A stretch of DNA of 64,000 nucleotides from Sulfobacillus acidophilus (GCA_003023745.1 PXYV01000005.1:1-64000), one strand, 5' to 3'; positions 1-12,359 are shown, counted from the stretch's first letter. Notes: generated by a model not told the origin, from the letters alone. A program made the numbers and translations.

Positions 1-80
1 TGCTTCAGCAAGCGGCCAACGTGAAACCGGCGAAAAAAGTGGCCCAGGGTTTCGGAAATCGGTGCATCTTCTGGTATCAT
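1..80 (-). CDS. 5' end of a possible IS4-like transposase, truncated by the window edge
   Basis: Minus-strand frame from ATG at 80 reads MIPEDAPISETLGHFFRRFHVGRLLK, open to the edge; resembles the N-terminus of IS4-type transposases (FxxxFxxGxLLKxAN). Confidence 0.3.
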   Translation of the reverse strand, partial: MIPEDAPISETLGHFFRRFHVGRLLK

Positions 81-299
81 CAGTGCAAAGACACCCCTTT
101 GACGATATGTGGTTGTGTGCTACTTCCAGCATATCAGTGCAGGGGGTGTTTTACCGTCATTTAAGGTCGCATAAAACTCGGAAATTCTAGGCGGGGCCAG
201 GTTTTCGGGGATCGGTCAAACTGCGAAACTTGAGATAATTATTTTTCGCATCTGCTGATTTGTGGCTATCCGTGTACAATATCGATAGGAGGTGTGGAG

Positions 300-1199
300 A
301 TGGAGGTCGTGAAAATTACGCCTCGTGGCTATTGCTATGGGGTGGTCGACGCCATGACCATGGCAAAACAGGTGGCACGTGACCCCGCCGTCCCGCGCCC
401 TATTTATGTTCTTGGTCAGATTGTGCACAACCGGCATGCGGTCGAGGATCTGGACCGATTAGGGATTATGACGTTAGATGGCGGGCAACGCGCAGAGCTG
501 TTGGAACAAGTGCCGGATGGAGCCACCGTAATTTTTACCGCCCACGGGATTTCTCCTGACGTGAAAAAGCGTGCGCAGCAACGGCATCTTCAATTTTTTG
601 ATGCAACCTGCCCCGATGTGACGAAAACCCATACTTTGATCCGAGACAAGATTCATGACGGATATTCCATTATTTACATCGGCAGTAAAGGTCACCCGGA
701 ACCGGAGGGTGCCATGGGCGAAGCACCCAAAGACCGGGTGGCGTTGGTGACAATCCCCGAAGATGTTGCCTTTCTGTCCTTTGATGAGGGTATGCGGTTG
801 GCCGTTGTGACCCAGACAACCCTTAGCCAATGGGATACCCAAGAGGTGATTGATGCAGTGAAACAACGCTATCCTAAGGCAGAGGTCTACAACGAAATTT
901 GCTTGGCCACTCAACTAAGGCAAGAAGCCGCGGTGGCCGCTGCAAAAGATGTTGACCTGGTGGTCGTGGTAGGCGATCGACGCAGTAACAACTCCAATCG
1001 CCTGGTGGAGGTTGTCGAAAAAGTGGCGAAAAAGCCGGCGGTGCGGGTGGAACGGGTGGAAGATTTAGATCCCGCATGGTTTGTCGCGGTGTCGCGGGTT
1101 GCGGTAACGGCGGGATCGAGTACTCCTAGCCAGGTGACGCGGGCCGTGATTCAGTGGTTAGAAGCGTATGACAAGAAGTCTTTACCTTCAAGATTTTGA
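300..1199 (+). CDS. ispH: 4-hydroxy-3-methylbut-2-enyl diphosphate reductase
   Basis: ITPRGYCYGVVDAM, TAHGISP, ATCPDVTKTH and NNSNRL motifs; AGGAGG at 287-292 upstream of ATG 300. Confidence 0.95.
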   Translation: MEVVKITPRGYCYGVVDAMTMAKQVARDPAVPRPIYVLGQIVHNRHAVEDLDRLGIMTLDGGQRAELLEQVPDGATVIFTAHGISPDVKKRAQQRHLQFFDATCPDVTKTHTLIRDKIHDGYSIIYIGSKGHPEPEGAMGEAPKDRVALVTIPEDVAFLSFDEGMRLAVVTQTTLSQWDTQEVIDAVKQRYPKAEVYNEICLATQLRQEAAVAAAKDVDLVVVVGDRRSNNSNRLVEVVEKVAKKPAVRVERVEDLDPAWFVAVSRVAVTAGSSTPSQVTRAVIQWLEAYDKKSLPSRF

Positions 1200-1399
1200 T
1201 ATCCGCTATAGACGCCCCCGAAACTTGTCCTCAGCGTTGTCCCGTATTCGGCTCCCGCTCCGAGTTGATCGACGGTGTGGGCCAACCGCACGGCTAGACA
1301 AAAATCGTTTAGAGGAATTCCTGTGCATTTGTCGAAGCAGTGTGTATTAGGCTGGATTGTGGCGATGCAAGATGCGTTTTGGCTTGAAGGGGGTACTTC

Positions 1400-2086
1400 G
1401 TGATACGGCTAGAGGGAGTGACGAAGCGCTATCCTAATGGGCATCATGGGCTGGTAGACGTGTCATTGACTATTCACCGGGGCGAGTTCGTCTTCTTGGT
1501 CGGCCCGTCCGGGGCGGGCAAGTCCACCTTGATTCGCCTGCTCTATGGAGAGGACCGTGCCACTCAAGGGGATGTAATGATTGACCAATTTCGCCTGGGA
1601 AGTATGAGTTTGCGTCAATTGCCGCGTCTTCGGCGCAAGTTGGGCATTGTGTTTCAAGATGGCAAGCTGTTGCCGACGCGTACCGTGTTTCAAAATGTCG
1701 CTTTTGCGATGGAAGTCGTCGGGGCCTCCAAGAAAGATATTATGCGCCGCGTGCCCCAAGTATTAGAGCTGGTGGGATTGCGTCGGCGGCGGGATCACTA
1801 TCCCGATCAATTGTCGGGCGGCGAACAGCAACGCGTTGGCATTGCCCGGGCGTTGGTCAACCAGCCTACATATGTGCTGGCGGATGAGCCCACGGGGAAT
1901 TTGGACCCAGACACCGCAGCTGATATCATGCGTCTGTTTACGGAAATTAACCGCCGTGGAGCGACGGTTTTAATGGCCACCCATGCGCGTGAATTAGTGA
2001 ATCATCTGCAAAAACGCGTGATTGCGATTGAAGATGGGCGCATTGTCCGCGATGAAGCCCGAGGAGCATACGGTTATGACGCTTAG
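1400..2086 (+). CDS. ftsE: Cell division ATP-binding protein FtsE
   Basis: ABC ATPase with Walker A GPSGAGKST, LSGGEQQR signature, DEPTGNLD; followed by ftsX. Confidence 0.95.
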   Translation: MIRLEGVTKRYPNGHHGLVDVSLTIHRGEFVFLVGPSGAGKSTLIRLLYGEDRATQGDVMIDQFRLGSMSLRQLPRLRRKLGIVFQDGKLLPTRTVFQNVAFAMEVVGASKKDIMRRVPQVLELVGLRRRRDHYPDQLSGGEQQRVGIARALVNQPTYVLADEPTGNLDPDTAADIMRLFTEINRRGATVLMATHARELVNHLQKRVIAIEDGRIVRDEARGAYGYDA

Positions 2087-2963
2087 CAGCATCGGGTATT
2101 TGCTGCGGGAGACGGGGCGCAGCTTGCGGCGCAATTTGTGGATGACGGTCGCTTCGGTATCTACGGTAGCCATTTCGTTGTTTGTGCTTGCGGTGTTTGT
2201 CGTGGTTAGTACGAACGTCACGCACGTTACCACGCTTTTGCAAAATCAGGTGGAACTTAAAGTCTTTATCAAACCCAAGACCAACCGCGCGCAAGAAATG
2301 GCTTTGTTAAAGCAGGTACGCGTCTGGCCCGATGTAAGGCGCGTGGAGTTTTTTACGAAAGTTCAGGCGGCCGCGCAGCTGCGGCGCGAGTTTCCGGATC
2401 AACAGGCGTTGTTTCAGGTGATTGCACATTCTAATCCCCTGCTTGATGGATATGATGTCTTTACCCATACCCCTGATCAAATACCTGCGGTCGCGCACCG
2501 CTTTGCGCGGGAGCGGATTGTCCACAACGTAATCTATCAGGGAACCATTATTAAACGGCTTACCGGACTGGGGCGCATTGTGAAATGGTCGGGATGGATC
2601 GTAGAGGCGCTGCTGGCAGCCGCGACGCTCTTGATTATTATTAACACGATTCGTTTGGCAGTTTTTGCCCGTCGCCGTGAAATTCAAGTGATGCGGTTGG
2701 TCGGGGCAACGAATTGGTTTATCCGTTGGCCGTTCATTCTGGAGGGACTGGTTATTGGCCTGCTGGGGACCTTCTTGTCGGAATTGGTGGTTGGGTTAGG
2801 GTATCGCTGGGTTCTAGCTCGCGCTGCTATTGCCTTGCCGTTTTGGCCGATGGTGAACCTGCATACGATCATGGTACGCACCACGCTGTTTACCGGACTA
2901 GGAGGGCTGGCCGTTGGCACCATTGCCAGTGTGATTGCCTTGCGGCGGTTTTTACGCGTCTAA
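2076..2963 (+). CDS. ftsX: Cell division protein FtsX (permease)
   Basis: Begins MTLSSIGYLLRETGRSLRRNLWM at ATG 2076, overlapping ftsE; FtsX family membrane protein. Confidence 0.93.
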   Translation: MTLSSIGYLLRETGRSLRRNLWMTVASVSTVAISLFVLAVFVVVSTNVTHVTTLLQNQVELKVFIKPKTNRAQEMALLKQVRVWPDVRRVEFFTKVQAAAQLRREFPDQQALFQVIAHSNPLLDGYDVFTHTPDQIPAVAHRFARERIVHNVIYQGTIIKRLTGLGRIVKWSGWIVEALLAAATLLIIINTIRLAVFARRREIQVMRLVGATNWFIRWPFILEGLVIGLLGTFLSELVVGLGYRWVLARAAIALPFWPMVNLHTIMVRTTLFTGLGGLAVGTIASVIALRRFLRV

Positions 2964-3015
2964 TATCGAGCGCTGTTGCATGCTATAATGGGGGATACGG
3001 TCTAGGAGGACTCTC

Positions 3016-4221
3016 ATGGGAGTACGGCGGCTCGGCGCATGGATGGCGCTCACCGTATTACTGATGGCGGCGTCTAGCGGCGCGACCTGGTGGTTTGCCA
3101 GACAAGCGACACGGTCGGCTGTCGCTGGGATCCCGGTTAGCATGGTGGATAACGCGCAATTCCAGCGCTTAGTGTCCACTTACCAGCTTATCCGTTCGCG
3201 ATCGATTTGGCACAATACCCCCCAGCAGTTGCTGGCGGGAGCGACGGACGGCATGGTGAGTACACTGCATGACCCATTCACGAACTATCTTACTCGCACC
3301 GAGACCCGTAACTTGGAAGACGAACTTGCGCCGTCCTACGTTGGAGTTGGTGTTAGCGTGACGATGACGCGGCCATTGGTTATAGACCAGGTTTTTGCCG
3401 GGACGCCAGCCCAACAAGCGGGATTGAAGGTGAATGAGGTGATTGTCCGGGTCAATGGGCACCGCACCGCGGCGATGAATCCTAACGCAGCATTACAGAT
3501 GTTACGGGGCAAAACGATCGGATCAACGGTCACGGTGACGGTGAAGGCCGGGTCGACTGAGCGCCAGGTGACTCTCACGCGCCGCCGGATATTCCTGCCG
3601 ACCGTTCATAGTCGGATGCTTGCCGACCATGTGGCGTATTTGGATATTCAGGTATTTGGCCAAAATACCAGAGCCGAGGCGATGGCGCAATTTCACCGAC
3701 TCATGCGACAGCATCCGCGTGGCATGGTGCTAGACCTGCGCGACAATCCTGGAGGGGAAGTCACGCAGGCCGTGGCTGTCGCCCGGTTGTTTGTGCCCAA
3801 GGGGCCGGTCGTGACGTTGAAATACAAGAATGCTCACCATGACATTACTTATAATTCAGCGGGTCCGGGGACTCGCTTGCCCGTTGTTGTTCTGATCAAT
3901 CACCAGACCGCATCGGCGGCGGAGATATTGGCTGCCGCGATTGCGGAGCGCCAGGGTGGCAAACTGGTCGGTACGCGCAGCTATGGAAAAGGCATTGTTC
4001 AGCAGGTGGTGCCGCTGTCGGACGGGACGTCCCTGAAATTGACGGTTGCCCGTTATTATACGCCTGATGGCCACTACATCGAACATGTCGGATTGAAGCC
4101 GGACGTGTTCGTGGCTGAGCCGCCCGGGGTGAGCCCTTCAGACGATCCGGCGTTAGACCCACAACTAAAGGCGGCGATTGGCGTGTTGGAGCGGATGATG
4201 CCTCAAAGCACGGGGCGATAG
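3016..4221 (+). CDS. ctpA: S41 family C-terminal processing peptidase with PDZ domain
   Basis: PDZ segment ([17 protein letters not shown]), [32 protein letters not shown]. Confidence 0.92.
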   Translation: MGVRRLGAWMALTVLLMAASSGATWWFARQATRSAVAGIPVSMVDNAQFQRLVSTYQLIRSRSIWHNTPQQLLAGATDGMVSTLHDPFTNYLTRTETRNLEDELAPSYVGVGVSVTMTRPLVIDQVFAGTPAQQAGLKVNEVIVRVNGHRTAAMNPNAALQMLRGKTIGSTVTVTVKAGSTERQVTLTRRRIFLPTVHSRMLADHVAYLDIQVFGQNTRAEAMAQFHRLMRQHPRGMVLDLRDNPGGEVTQAVAVARLFVPKGPVVTLKYKNAHHDITYNSAGPGTRLPVVVLINHQTASAAEILAAAIAERQGGKLVGTRSYGKGIVQQVVPLSDGTSLKLTVARYYTPDGHYIEHVGLKPDVFVAEPPGVSPSDDPALDPQLKAAIGVLERMMPQSTGR

Positions 4222-4231
4222 GAGGAGCATT

Positions 4232-6241
4232 GTGGGAAAATTTCAGTTGACTAGCCCCTATAGCGCAGCGGGCGATCAGCCCCAAGCTATTTCCTCATTA
4301 GTTCGCGGATTTTCTGAAGGATTCCGCCAACAAGTGCTGTTGGGGGTGACCGGATCAGGGAAAACCTTTACCATGGCCAACGTGATTCAAGAGGTTGGCT
4401 TGCCGACCCTGGTGGTAGCGCCTAACAAAACGTTGGCGGCACAATTGGCCGGCGAGTTGAAAGCGTTTTTCCCGGATAATGCCGTTGAATATTTTGTCTC
4501 CTATTACGATTACTATCAGCCGGAGGCCTATATTGCCAGCACCGATTTATATATTGAAAAAGATGCCCAGGTCAATGATGAGATTGACAAGCTCAGGCAT
4601 TCCGCCACATCATCCTTGCTGGAGCGTTCAGACGTCATTGTAGTGGCATCGGTGTCCTGCATCTATGGGTTAGGGTCTCCTAAGGACTATCGCGAACTCG
4701 TGCTGTCTTTGCGGGTGGGTCAAGAGCGTTCGCGCGACAGCATTTTGCGCAAGTTGGTGGAGATTCAATATGACCGCAATGACGTCAACTTTGTTCGTGG
4801 AAAATTTCGGGCGCGGGGCGATGTTGTTGAAGTCTTTCCGGCCAACCGCAGTGAACAGGCCATTCGGGTCGAGCTTTTTGGTGACGAAATTGAACGCATT
4901 CGCGAATTCGATGTGTTGACCGGGGAGATTTTGGGCGATCGGGATCATGTCGCGATTTATCCGGCCTCGCACTATGTCATGGGCCAGTCTCGCCGAGATC
5001 CGGCCATCGACAGTATCGAACGCGAGTTAGAAGAACGCTTGCGGGTGTTGAAGGATCTAGGCAAGGAGCTGGAAGCGCAGCGACTGGAACAGCGGACCCG
5101 CTATGACTTAGAGATGCTGCAAGAGGTAGGATTTTGTTCGGGTATTGAGAATTATTCGCGCCACTTTACCGGATTGGCGCCGGGCGAGGCGCCCTACACA
5201 TTGTTAGACTATTTTCCCGAACGATTTCTGACGATTATTGATGAGTCGCACGTCAGCGTCCCACAAATTCGCGGGATGTACGCCGGTGACCGGTCTCGCA
5301 AGGAAAGCCTGGTGGAATACGGATTTCGATTGCCCTCGGCTTTTGACAACCGTCCTTTAACGTTTGATGAATTTCGCCAACACCTTTATCAAGTGATGTA
5401 CGTGTCGGCCACGCCGGGCCCCTATGAGTTGGAGCATGCTGAAAAAGTGGTGGAACAAATTGTGCGGCCTACCGGGTTGGTCGATCCCAACATTACGGTG
5501 CGGCCAACCAAAGGGCAAATTGATGACTTATTAGGGGAAATCCGCCTGCGCGTGGAGAAGCGATTGCGGGTCTTGGTCACAACGCTCACCAAACGCATGG
5601 CGGAGGACTTGACCGACTATTTGCGGGAGTCGGGGGTAAAAGTCCGCTATTTGCATTCGGATATTGACACCATGGAGCGCATGGCGATTTTGCGGGATTT
5701 GCGGCTGGGCGAGTTTGACGTGCTGGTGGGCATTAATCTTTTGCGCGAGGGTCTGGACCTGCCGGAGGTTGGCCTAGTAGCGATCTTGGATGCCGATAAA
5801 GAAGGGTACCTGCGGTCCACAACGTCATTGGTGCAGACCATTGGACGGGCGGCGCGCAATTTAGAGGGTGCCGTGATTATGTATGCGGATGTGGTGACCG
5901 AGTCGATGGAGCGAGCCATCTCCGAAACCCAAAGACGCCGACAGATTCAACAGCAGTATAACGAGGCGAACCATATTACGCCCGTCGGCATTACTAAGGA
6001 CGTGCGCGAGGTGATTTCAGCCGTGCGCCCTGTTGACGGGGATGCCACCTCGGAGAAAGCCTCTGCCAACACCATGTCGGCGCGCGAGCGCATCAAGATG
6101 GCGAATCAAATTCGTAAGGAGATGAAGGAGGCAAGCCGCAATTGGGAATTTGAACGGGCGGCGGTGCTGCGGGATATGCTGATGGAACTTGAGGCCAAAC
6201 GACCGGTGCACAGCGTGGGAGGGAGCCTAAGAGGTGGCTAG
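4232..6241 (+). CDS. uvrB: Excinuclease ABC subunit B
   Basis: [37 protein letters not shown]-terminal UVR motif. Confidence 0.98.
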   Translation: MGKFQLTSPYSAAGDQPQAISSLVRGFSEGFRQQVLLGVTGSGKTFTMANVIQEVGLPTLVVAPNKTLAAQLAGELKAFFPDNAVEYFVSYYDYYQPEAYIASTDLYIEKDAQVNDEIDKLRHSATSSLLERSDVIVVASVSCIYGLGSPKDYRELVLSLRVGQERSRDSILRKLVEIQYDRNDVNFVRGKFRARGDVVEVFPANRSEQAIRVELFGDEIERIREFDVLTGEILGDRDHVAIYPASHYVMGQSRRDPAIDSIERELEERLRVLKDLGKELEAQRLEQRTRYDLEMLQEVGFCSGIENYSRHFTGLAPGEAPYTLLDYFPERFLTIIDESHVSVPQIRGMYAGDRSRKESLVEYGFRLPSAFDNRPLTFDEFRQHLYQVMYVSATPGPYELEHAEKVVEQIVRPTGLVDPNITVRPTKGQIDDLLGEIRLRVEKRLRVLVTTLTKRMAEDLTDYLRESGVKVRYLHSDIDTMERMAILRDLRLGEFDVLVGINLLREGLDLPEVGLVAILDADKEGYLRSTTSLVQTIGRAARNLEGAVIMYADVVTESMERAISETQRRRQIQQQYNEANHITPVGITKDVREVISAVRPVDGDATSEKASANTMSARERIKMANQIRKEMKEASRNWEFERAAVLRDMLMELEAKRPVHSVGGSLRGG

Positions 6242-9077
6242 TGGTGTCATTCGAGTGGTCGGTGCGCGCCAGCATAATCTGAAAAATATTACGGTCGAAA
6301 TTCCGCGCGATCAGTTGGTGGTCATTACTGGCGTATCGGGATCGGGAAAATCCTCGCTGGCGTTTGACACGATCTATGCGGAAGGGCAAAGGCGCTATGT
6401 CGAATCCCTGTCGAGTTATGCCCGGCAATTTTTGGGGCAGATGGACAAACCCGACGTGGACACGATTGAAGGTCTGTCGCCGGCCATTTCCATCGATCAA
6501 AAGACGACAAGCCATAATCCGCGCAGCACTGTCGGCACGGTTACCGAGATCTACGATTATTTGCGGGTGCTCTATGCCCGTGCGGGCCAGCCGCATTGTC
6601 CACGTTGCGGCCAACCGATTCATCCTCAGACTGTCCAACAAATTGTGGACCGCGTGTTATCCGAACCAGAAGGCACGCGTCTGGAAGTCCGAGCTCCGGT
6701 GGTGCGCGGCCGCAAGGGAACGCACGAGAAGGTGCTTGAGGATTTGCGGCGTTTAGGGTATGCTCGGGCCCGCATTGATGGAGAGTTGGTGGAACTGGAA
6801 AGCGCACAACCTCTGAACAAAACGCACAAACATACCATTGCCGCCATTATGGATCGAATTGTGTTGCGGCCAGGTGTCGCGGCGCGCTTGGCGGAAGGCA
6901 TTGAACACGCGTTTGAAATTGCCGCCGGCCTGGTGGAAATTGGTCCGCCCGACGGTCAGGCTGCGCTGTACGCACGTGATTTGGCCTGTGCCCAATGCGG
7001 GATGTCGCTGGAGGAACTGACGCCGCGATTGTTTTCCTTTAATGCGCCGTTCGGCGCCTGTCCCGACTGCACGGGACTGGGATTCAAGCAGGAAATCGAC
7101 CCGGAACTGGCCGTTGACTTCAATCGCACCTTGGCTCAAGGCGCTTTGTTTCCTCTCTATCGCGGCACCAGTCGATTTTATCCCGATCTGGTTTTGGCCC
7201 TGGCGCGCGCTACTGGCATTCCCGACGACGTGCCTTTCGCGGCTTTGGACCAAGCCCAGCAAAAGATCTTGCTCTACGGGTATTCGGAACCGATTCCGTT
7301 TGCCTACGAAAGTATTTTTGGGCAACAGCGCCGTGAGACCATCATTTGGCAGGGACTGGTACCCATTTTAGAAAGGCGCTATCGGGAGTCGACCTCGGAC
7401 TTGCAAAAGGAGGAAATCGAAGCCTACATGTCGTCGCGCCCCTGCCAAACCTGTGGCGGTCGGCGACTCAAGCCGGAAGTGTTGGCGGTCACGATAGGGG
7501 GATTGTCGATTGCGGCGCTGACCGATTTGTCGATTCAACAGGCGCGCCAGTTCCTGCGTGACCTGGTCTTGGAAGGACGACAAGAGAAGATCGCCACTCC
7601 TATTTTAAAAGAAGTTCTGGAACGTTTAGGCTTTCTAGATGATGTCGGACTAGGATATCTCACCCTGTCGCGCACTGCCGGCACCCTGTCAGGGGGGGAG
7701 GCACAGCGGATTCGCCTGGCCACTCAAATTGGCTCATCTTTAATGGGTGTGCTTTATATCTTGGACGAGCCATCCATCGGTCTGCACCAGCGGGACAATG
7801 ACCGCTTAATCAGCACCTTGAAACGGCTGCGCGATTTGGGAAACACAGTATTGGTGGTCGAGCATGACGAAGAGACGATGCTGGCGGCAGACTATTTGAT
7901 TGATATTGGTCCCGGACCTGGCGTCTATGGGGGACATGTGGTCGCCTCAGGAACGCCTGCGGCCGTCATGACTAATCCCCAGAGCTTGACCGGGCAGTAT
8001 TTGGCGGGTACCCGGGAAATCCCCTGGCCCGAGGTGCGCCGAACACCGGGGGAGCGGTGGTTGGTGGTTGAAGGCGCAAACGAACACAATTTAAAGAACC
8101 TTCAAGTGCGGGTGCCGCTGGGGCTGATGGTGGCGGTGACCGGTGTGTCGGGTTCCGGAAAATCGACCCTGGTGAACGATATCGTGCGGCGCAAGCTGGA
8201 GTTGGAGTTGAATGGAGCGCGTAGCCGACGGGTAGGGCGTCATGACCGTATTTTAGGCTTAGAGCATTTGGATAAGGTGATCGCCATTGACCAAAGTCCG
8301 ATTGGCCGGACCCCGCGGTCGAATCCGGCAACCTATACCGGGGCGTTCGACATGGTGCGGGAAGTATTTGCGGGGACGACGGAAGCGCAGATCCGCGGGT
8401 ATCGGGCGGGCCGGTTCTCGTTTAATGTGCGCGGGGGGCGTTGCGAGGCGTGCCGGGGCGATGGAATTTTGCGCATCGAAATGCATTTTTTACCGGATGT
8501 ATACGTGCCCTGCGAGGTCTGCAAGGGGACCCGCTATAATCGGGAAACGCTAGAGGTCACCTATCGGGGTAAAAACATTGCTGATGTGCTGGATATGACA
8601 GTCGATGAAGCGGTATCATTTTTTCAACATCACCTGCGCCTTAAGCGCAAATTAGAGACTTTGCATGCGGTCGGATTAGGCTATATTCATTTAGGCCAGT
8701 CGGCCACGACGCTTTCAGGCGGAGAGGCGCAACGCGTGAAATTAGCGACGGAGCTATCGCGCCGCTCAGATGGACGCACCTTGTATTTATTGGATGAGCC
8801 GACCACAGGGCTGCATGCCGAGGACATCCGGCATTTGCTGGAGGTGTTGGAACGACTGGTGGCGCAAGGTGACACGGTTCTCATTATCGAACATAACTTG
8901 GATGTGATTAAGCGAGCCGATTGGATTATTGATCTGGGACCCGAGGGCGGCGAACTAGGCGGCGAAGTGGTGGCGACAGGACCGCCGGAACAGGTGATGC
9001 AGGAGGAGCGCTCGTATACGGGACGATACTTGCGACATTACGTGGAGCGGAGAAAGATGTTGTCACAGGCTCGTTAG
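6234..9077 (+). CDS. uvrA: Excinuclease ABC subunit A
   Basis: Two ABC ATPase domains, [28 protein letters not shown], CxxC zinc fingers. Confidence 0.98.
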   Translation: MASGVIRVVGARQHNLKNITVEIPRDQLVVITGVSGSGKSSLAFDTIYAEGQRRYVESLSSYARQFLGQMDKPDVDTIEGLSPAISIDQKTTSHNPRSTVGTVTEIYDYLRVLYARAGQPHCPRCGQPIHPQTVQQIVDRVLSEPEGTRLEVRAPVVRGRKGTHEKVLEDLRRLGYARARIDGELVELESAQPLNKTHKHTIAAIMDRIVLRPGVAARLAEGIEHAFEIAAGLVEIGPPDGQAALYARDLACAQCGMSLEELTPRLFSFNAPFGACPDCTGLGFKQEIDPELAVDFNRTLAQGALFPLYRGTSRFYPDLVLALARATGIPDDVPFAALDQAQQKILLYGYSEPIPFAYESIFGQQRRETIIWQGLVPILERRYRESTSDLQKEEIEAYMSSRPCQTCGGRRLKPEVLAVTIGGLSIAALTDLSIQQARQFLRDLVLEGRQEKIATPILKEVLERLGFLDDVGLGYLTLSRTAGTLSGGEAQRIRLATQIGSSLMGVLYILDEPSIGLHQRDNDRLISTLKRLRDLGNTVLVVEHDEETMLAADYLIDIGPGPGVYGGHVVASGTPAAVMTNPQSLTGQYLAGTREIPWPEVRRTPGERWLVVEGANEHNLKNLQVRVPLGLMVAVTGVSGSGKSTLVNDIVRRKLELELNGARSRRVGRHDRILGLEHLDKVIAIDQSPIGRTPRSNPATYTGAFDMVREVFAGTTEAQIRGYRAGRFSFNVRGGRCEACRGDGILRIEMHFLPDVYVPCEVCKGTRYNRETLEVTYRGKNIADVLDMTVDEAVSFFQHHLRLKRKLETLHAVGLGYIHLGQSATTLSGGEAQRVKLATELSRRSDGRTLYLLDEPTTGLHAEDIRHLLEVLERLVAQGDTVLIIEHNLDVIKRADWIIDLGPEGGELGGEVVATGPPEQVMQEERSYTGRYLRHYVERRKMLSQAR

Positions 9078-9094
9078 CAAAGCGGGGATGGCAC

Positions 9095-10969
9095 TTGGTG
9101 GATATGGATAATTCTTTGGCGTTAGCGGATAAGGTTAAGACCGTACCGAGCGTACCGGGGGTCTACCTGTTTAAGGCAAGCGATGGTCAAGTGCTGTATG
9201 TGGGGAAAGCTGTGGTGCTGAAAAACCGCGTGCGGTCGTACTTCCAGACGGCGGACAAATTGGCGCCGAAGGTTCGGGCGATGATGCGTCATGTGGCCGA
9301 CGTCGAGTACATTGTCACGAGTACTGAAGTCGAAGCGCTCATTCTGGAAGCGACACTCGTCAAGCAGATGAAGCCCCATTATAATATCCGGCTCAAAGAT
9401 GATAAGGCGTATCCCTATCTGCGGCTTACCTGGAACGAAGAATTTCCTCGCCTTCTGATCGCGCGCAAATCCGCGCAGGATGGCAGCCGCTATTTTGGGC
9501 CCTACCCGCGGGCCCAAGCGGTGCGCGATACGATTCGACTTTTGCGAAAAATTTTTCCGATCCGCAACTGCACCAATCAGAAGTTCCAAAATGCGGCGCG
9601 GCCCTGTTTGGAGTACCACATTGGCCATTGTCAAGCGCCATGCCAAAAATTAGTTTCCGAGTCGGATTACCGGCAGATGATGCACCAGGTTGAGCAATTT
9701 TTGGAAGGTCGAGCCGACGACGTCGAAAAAGATTTGATGGATCGGATGCGCCAAGCCGCCGAAGAGCTGCAGTTTGAAAAGGCGGCCGAACTGCGGAACC
9801 AAATCCAGGCAATTCGTGCCGTGCGTGAACCACAGCGCGTGATGCGCGGCACCGAACGGGAGTTGGATGCCATTGCTTGGGCTGTCAGCAGAGATGAAGC
9901 GCATGTGCAGATTTTTCGGGTTCGCAAGGGTAGCTTGACGGGACGCGAAGGATTTACCCTAACGGGTGTCGAGGGATCGTCCTCGGCATCCATTGCACAA
10001 GCATTTGTTACTCAATACTACCGCGATGCACAGGAAATTCCGCCCGAAATTTTAATTCAGGCGCTGCCCGAAGATCTGGACAGCACGATGGTGTGGCTGC
10101 GTTCGCTTAGGCAAACCCGAGTAGCTCTCAAGATGCCGCAACGCGGGGATAATCTAAAGTTATTGCAGCTTGTGCAAAAAAATGCAGAAATGGCGCGCGA
10201 TGAAAGCATGCGCCGCACGCAAAGCGAGGCGGACCGCATTGAGGCCGGTCTCTTAGGGCTGCAGCACGCGTTAGGTCTAGCGACGCGTCCGCGCCGTATC
10301 GAGTGTTATGATATTTCTAACACCCAAGGTACCGAATCGGTGGCGTCGATGGTGGTGTTCACGGACGGTCGTCCCGACAAATCGCAATATCGGCGATTTA
10401 AGATTCGGACCGTGCAGGGGCCTAATGATTTTGAGTCGATGGCCGAGGTGATCACGCGACGTTTTAAACATCGGGAGGTGGCGCAGGTCAATCCTGCACT
10501 GAAACGTTTTGCGCTAAAGCCGGACTTAGTCGTTATCGATGGAGGCCGCGGACAATTGGGCTATGCGGCGCGCGCTATGCAGGAAGCAGGGGTTGCCGAC
10601 ATTCCGGTGTTTGGACTGGCGAAGCAGCATGAGTGGCTGTTTGAGCCGGATAGCCCGAATCCGATTGTTCTCGATCGCGACTCGGAGGCGCTGAAGTTGT
10701 TGCAGCAGGTACGGGACGAAGCTCACCGCTTTGCCATTACGTTTCACCGGCAGTTGCGGACACGCCGCAATTTGAAGTCGGTCTTGGACGATGTGCCTGG
10801 TATCGGTCCGAAACGCAAAAAGGTATTGTTGCGGTCGTACCCGGATTTGGCGGCGATCGCTAAGGCCAGCGTTGAAGATTTGCGCAACCTCCCCGGAATG
10901 TCGACCACGGCGGCCGAGTCTGTTCATCGTTATTTGACCCAAAGCACCGTGAAGGGGGATGAGGCATGA
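9095..10969 (+). CDS. uvrC: Excinuclease ABC subunit C
   Basis: GIY-YIG N-terminus (PGVYLFKASDGQVLYVGKA), YFGPYP, RIECYDISNTQG, C-terminal HhH. Confidence 0.97.
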   Translation: MVDMDNSLALADKVKTVPSVPGVYLFKASDGQVLYVGKAVVLKNRVRSYFQTADKLAPKVRAMMRHVADVEYIVTSTEVEALILEATLVKQMKPHYNIRLKDDKAYPYLRLTWNEEFPRLLIARKSAQDGSRYFGPYPRAQAVRDTIRLLRKIFPIRNCTNQKFQNAARPCLEYHIGHCQAPCQKLVSESDYRQMMHQVEQFLEGRADDVEKDLMDRMRQAAEELQFEKAAELRNQIQAIRAVREPQRVMRGTERELDAIAWAVSRDEAHVQIFRVRKGSLTGREGFTLTGVEGSSSASIAQAFVTQYYRDAQEIPPEILIQALPEDLDSTMVWLRSLRQTRVALKMPQRGDNLKLLQLVQKNAEMARDESMRRTQSEADRIEAGLLGLQHALGLATRPRRIECYDISNTQGTESVASMVVFTDGRPDKSQYRRFKIRTVQGPNDFESMAEVITRRFKHREVAQVNPALKRFALKPDLVVIDGGRGQLGYAARAMQEAGVADIPVFGLAKQHEWLFEPDSPNPIVLDRDSEALKLLQQVRDEAHRFAITFHRQLRTRRNLKSVLDDVPGIGPKRKKVLLRSYPDLAAIAKASVEDLRNLPGMSTTAAESVHRYLTQSTVKGDEA

Positions 10970-11313
10970 GACGGCTGATACTATGGGCTACCACGGCGTT
11001 GACGTTGTTTGGGCTGGCTCATGCCCATATGGGAATTGCGGTGGCCACGTTGGACACTGCCGTCGTCGCGAGCTTGGTGCTGGGATTGGTCAATCTGATT
11101 GTTCGGCCGATTGTGCGCTTATTGGCATTGCCATTGACATTGTTGACCTTGGGCCTGTTTGGGTGGGTTATCAATGCCCTCATGTTGTGGCTGGTGTCTT
11201 TTGTGGTGCCGGGGTTCCGGCTCAGTGGATTTTTGCCGGCGCTATGGGCTGCAATTATTCTAGCATTGGTGTCGGGGGTGGTTAATTGGGTGATGCGACG
11301 TCATACGCGTTAG
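10966..11313 (+). CDS. Phage holin family / 4-TMS membrane protein (PF04020-like)
   Basis: Four hydrophobic segments, LVNLIVRPIVRLLALPLTLLTLGLF motif. Confidence 0.8.
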   Translation: MRRLILWATTALTLFGLAHAHMGIAVATLDTAVVASLVLGLVNLIVRPIVRLLALPLTLLTLGLFGWVINALMLWLVSFVVPGFRLSGFLPALWAAIILALVSGVVNWVMRRHTR

Positions 11314-12116
11314 TGGCGTTGGACTTGGACGGGACCGCGGTGAGGACTGACGGAACGGTGTCAGAGCGCCTCAAACGCGCGATTCGCGAGTGCCACAAGC
11401 GCAACATTCGGGTGATCCTGGCTACCGGGCGGATGCCGCAATCGGCACTGCGTTATTGGCAGGAGCTAGACTTGTCGCGCGGACCGCTCATCGCCTACCA
11501 GGGGGCGTTGGTGATGTGGGTGCCCGATGGCGAGATTGTGTCGCGAGTGGCGTTGCCGGACGATGCCGCGCGCACTGCGGTCGACTGGGCTCTTCGCCAT
11601 GGATTGCTGACTCAAGTGTATGTCGGCCGGGAGTTGTGGGTATCCCGGGAGGATGCGCGCGCACGCCGGTACATTGACGCCAATCATATTCCGGCCCTGG
11701 TGCGATCGCCGCAAGAAATTGTCGACTGGCCTGAGCCACCGATTAAATTGTTGCTGCAAGATCAGGAGGCCGTCTTAGATCGCTTGCGGGATGACCTACA
11801 AGAGTTGATGCGATCGTATCCCGTACGTATTTTTAAATCACAGGCGGACTACTTGGAAGTCGTCAGTGATCGTGTCGGAAAATCTGTCGGACTCGAGGCG
11901 GCAGCGGCCCTGCTAGAAATTCCGCGCGAACGGGTCGTGGCGATTGGGGATGCGGAGAACGATCTGGACATGTTAGAGTGGGCAGGGTTTGGTGTGGCAA
12001 TGGGCCAAGCGCCTGACGCGGTAAAGACCTCATGCGACGCCGTGACCGGCAGTGTCGACGAAGATGGAGCAGCACTGGCACTAGAGCGGTGGGTGCTACA
12101 CATGCCGACTCAATAA
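11286..12116 (+). CDS. Cof-type HAD family hydrolase
   Basis: LVALDLDGTAVRTDGTVS, ATGRMP, GDAENDLDML. Confidence 0.92.
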   Translation: MGDATSYALVALDLDGTAVRTDGTVSERLKRAIRECHKRNIRVILATGRMPQSALRYWQELDLSRGPLIAYQGALVMWVPDGEIVSRVALPDDAARTAVDWALRHGLLTQVYVGRELWVSREDARARRYIDANHIPALVRSPQEIVDWPEPPIKLLLQDQEAVLDRLRDDLQELMRSYPVRIFKSQADYLEVVSDRVGKSVGLEAAAALLEIPRERVVAIGDAENDLDMLEWAGFGVAMGQAPDAVKTSCDAVTGSVDEDGAALALERWVLHMPTQ

Positions 12117-12359
12117 GAACAGTCCGACGGATGTGCGGCTGATGAGATAGAGCGTGGTTAGGGTTACGGCGATAATGAAAAGCCACGTAAATTGGCGCTC
12201 TAGGGAACGCTCACGCCGACGGCGATTGCGTTCGGAGCGGCTATCGAGCGCGTCGGGGGCGGTCGGAACTGCAGGAAGGCGAGGACGTTGGCGCCGGGTC
12301 GGTACATTATTATGGGGTGGCTGGGATGCGGCCACGAGGGTTCCTCCTCTACACGACAA
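12096..12359 (-). CDS. Small single-TM protein of unknown function
   Basis: Basic N-terminus followed by QFTWLFIIAVTLTTLYLI hydrophobic segment; fills the gap between HAD and rapZ. Confidence 0.35.
   Translation of the reverse strand: MSCRGGTLVAASQPPHNNVPTRRQRPRLPAVPTAPDALDSRSERNRRRRERSLERQFTWLFIIAVTLTTLYLISRTSVGLFLLSRHV

Noticed and set aside
1211-1228. GACGCCCCCGAAAC after ispH as a further copy of the dispersed motif
   Set aside because: Only the CGCCCCCGAA part matches; this short GC-rich string also occurs by chance inside coding sequence (e.g. near 52340).
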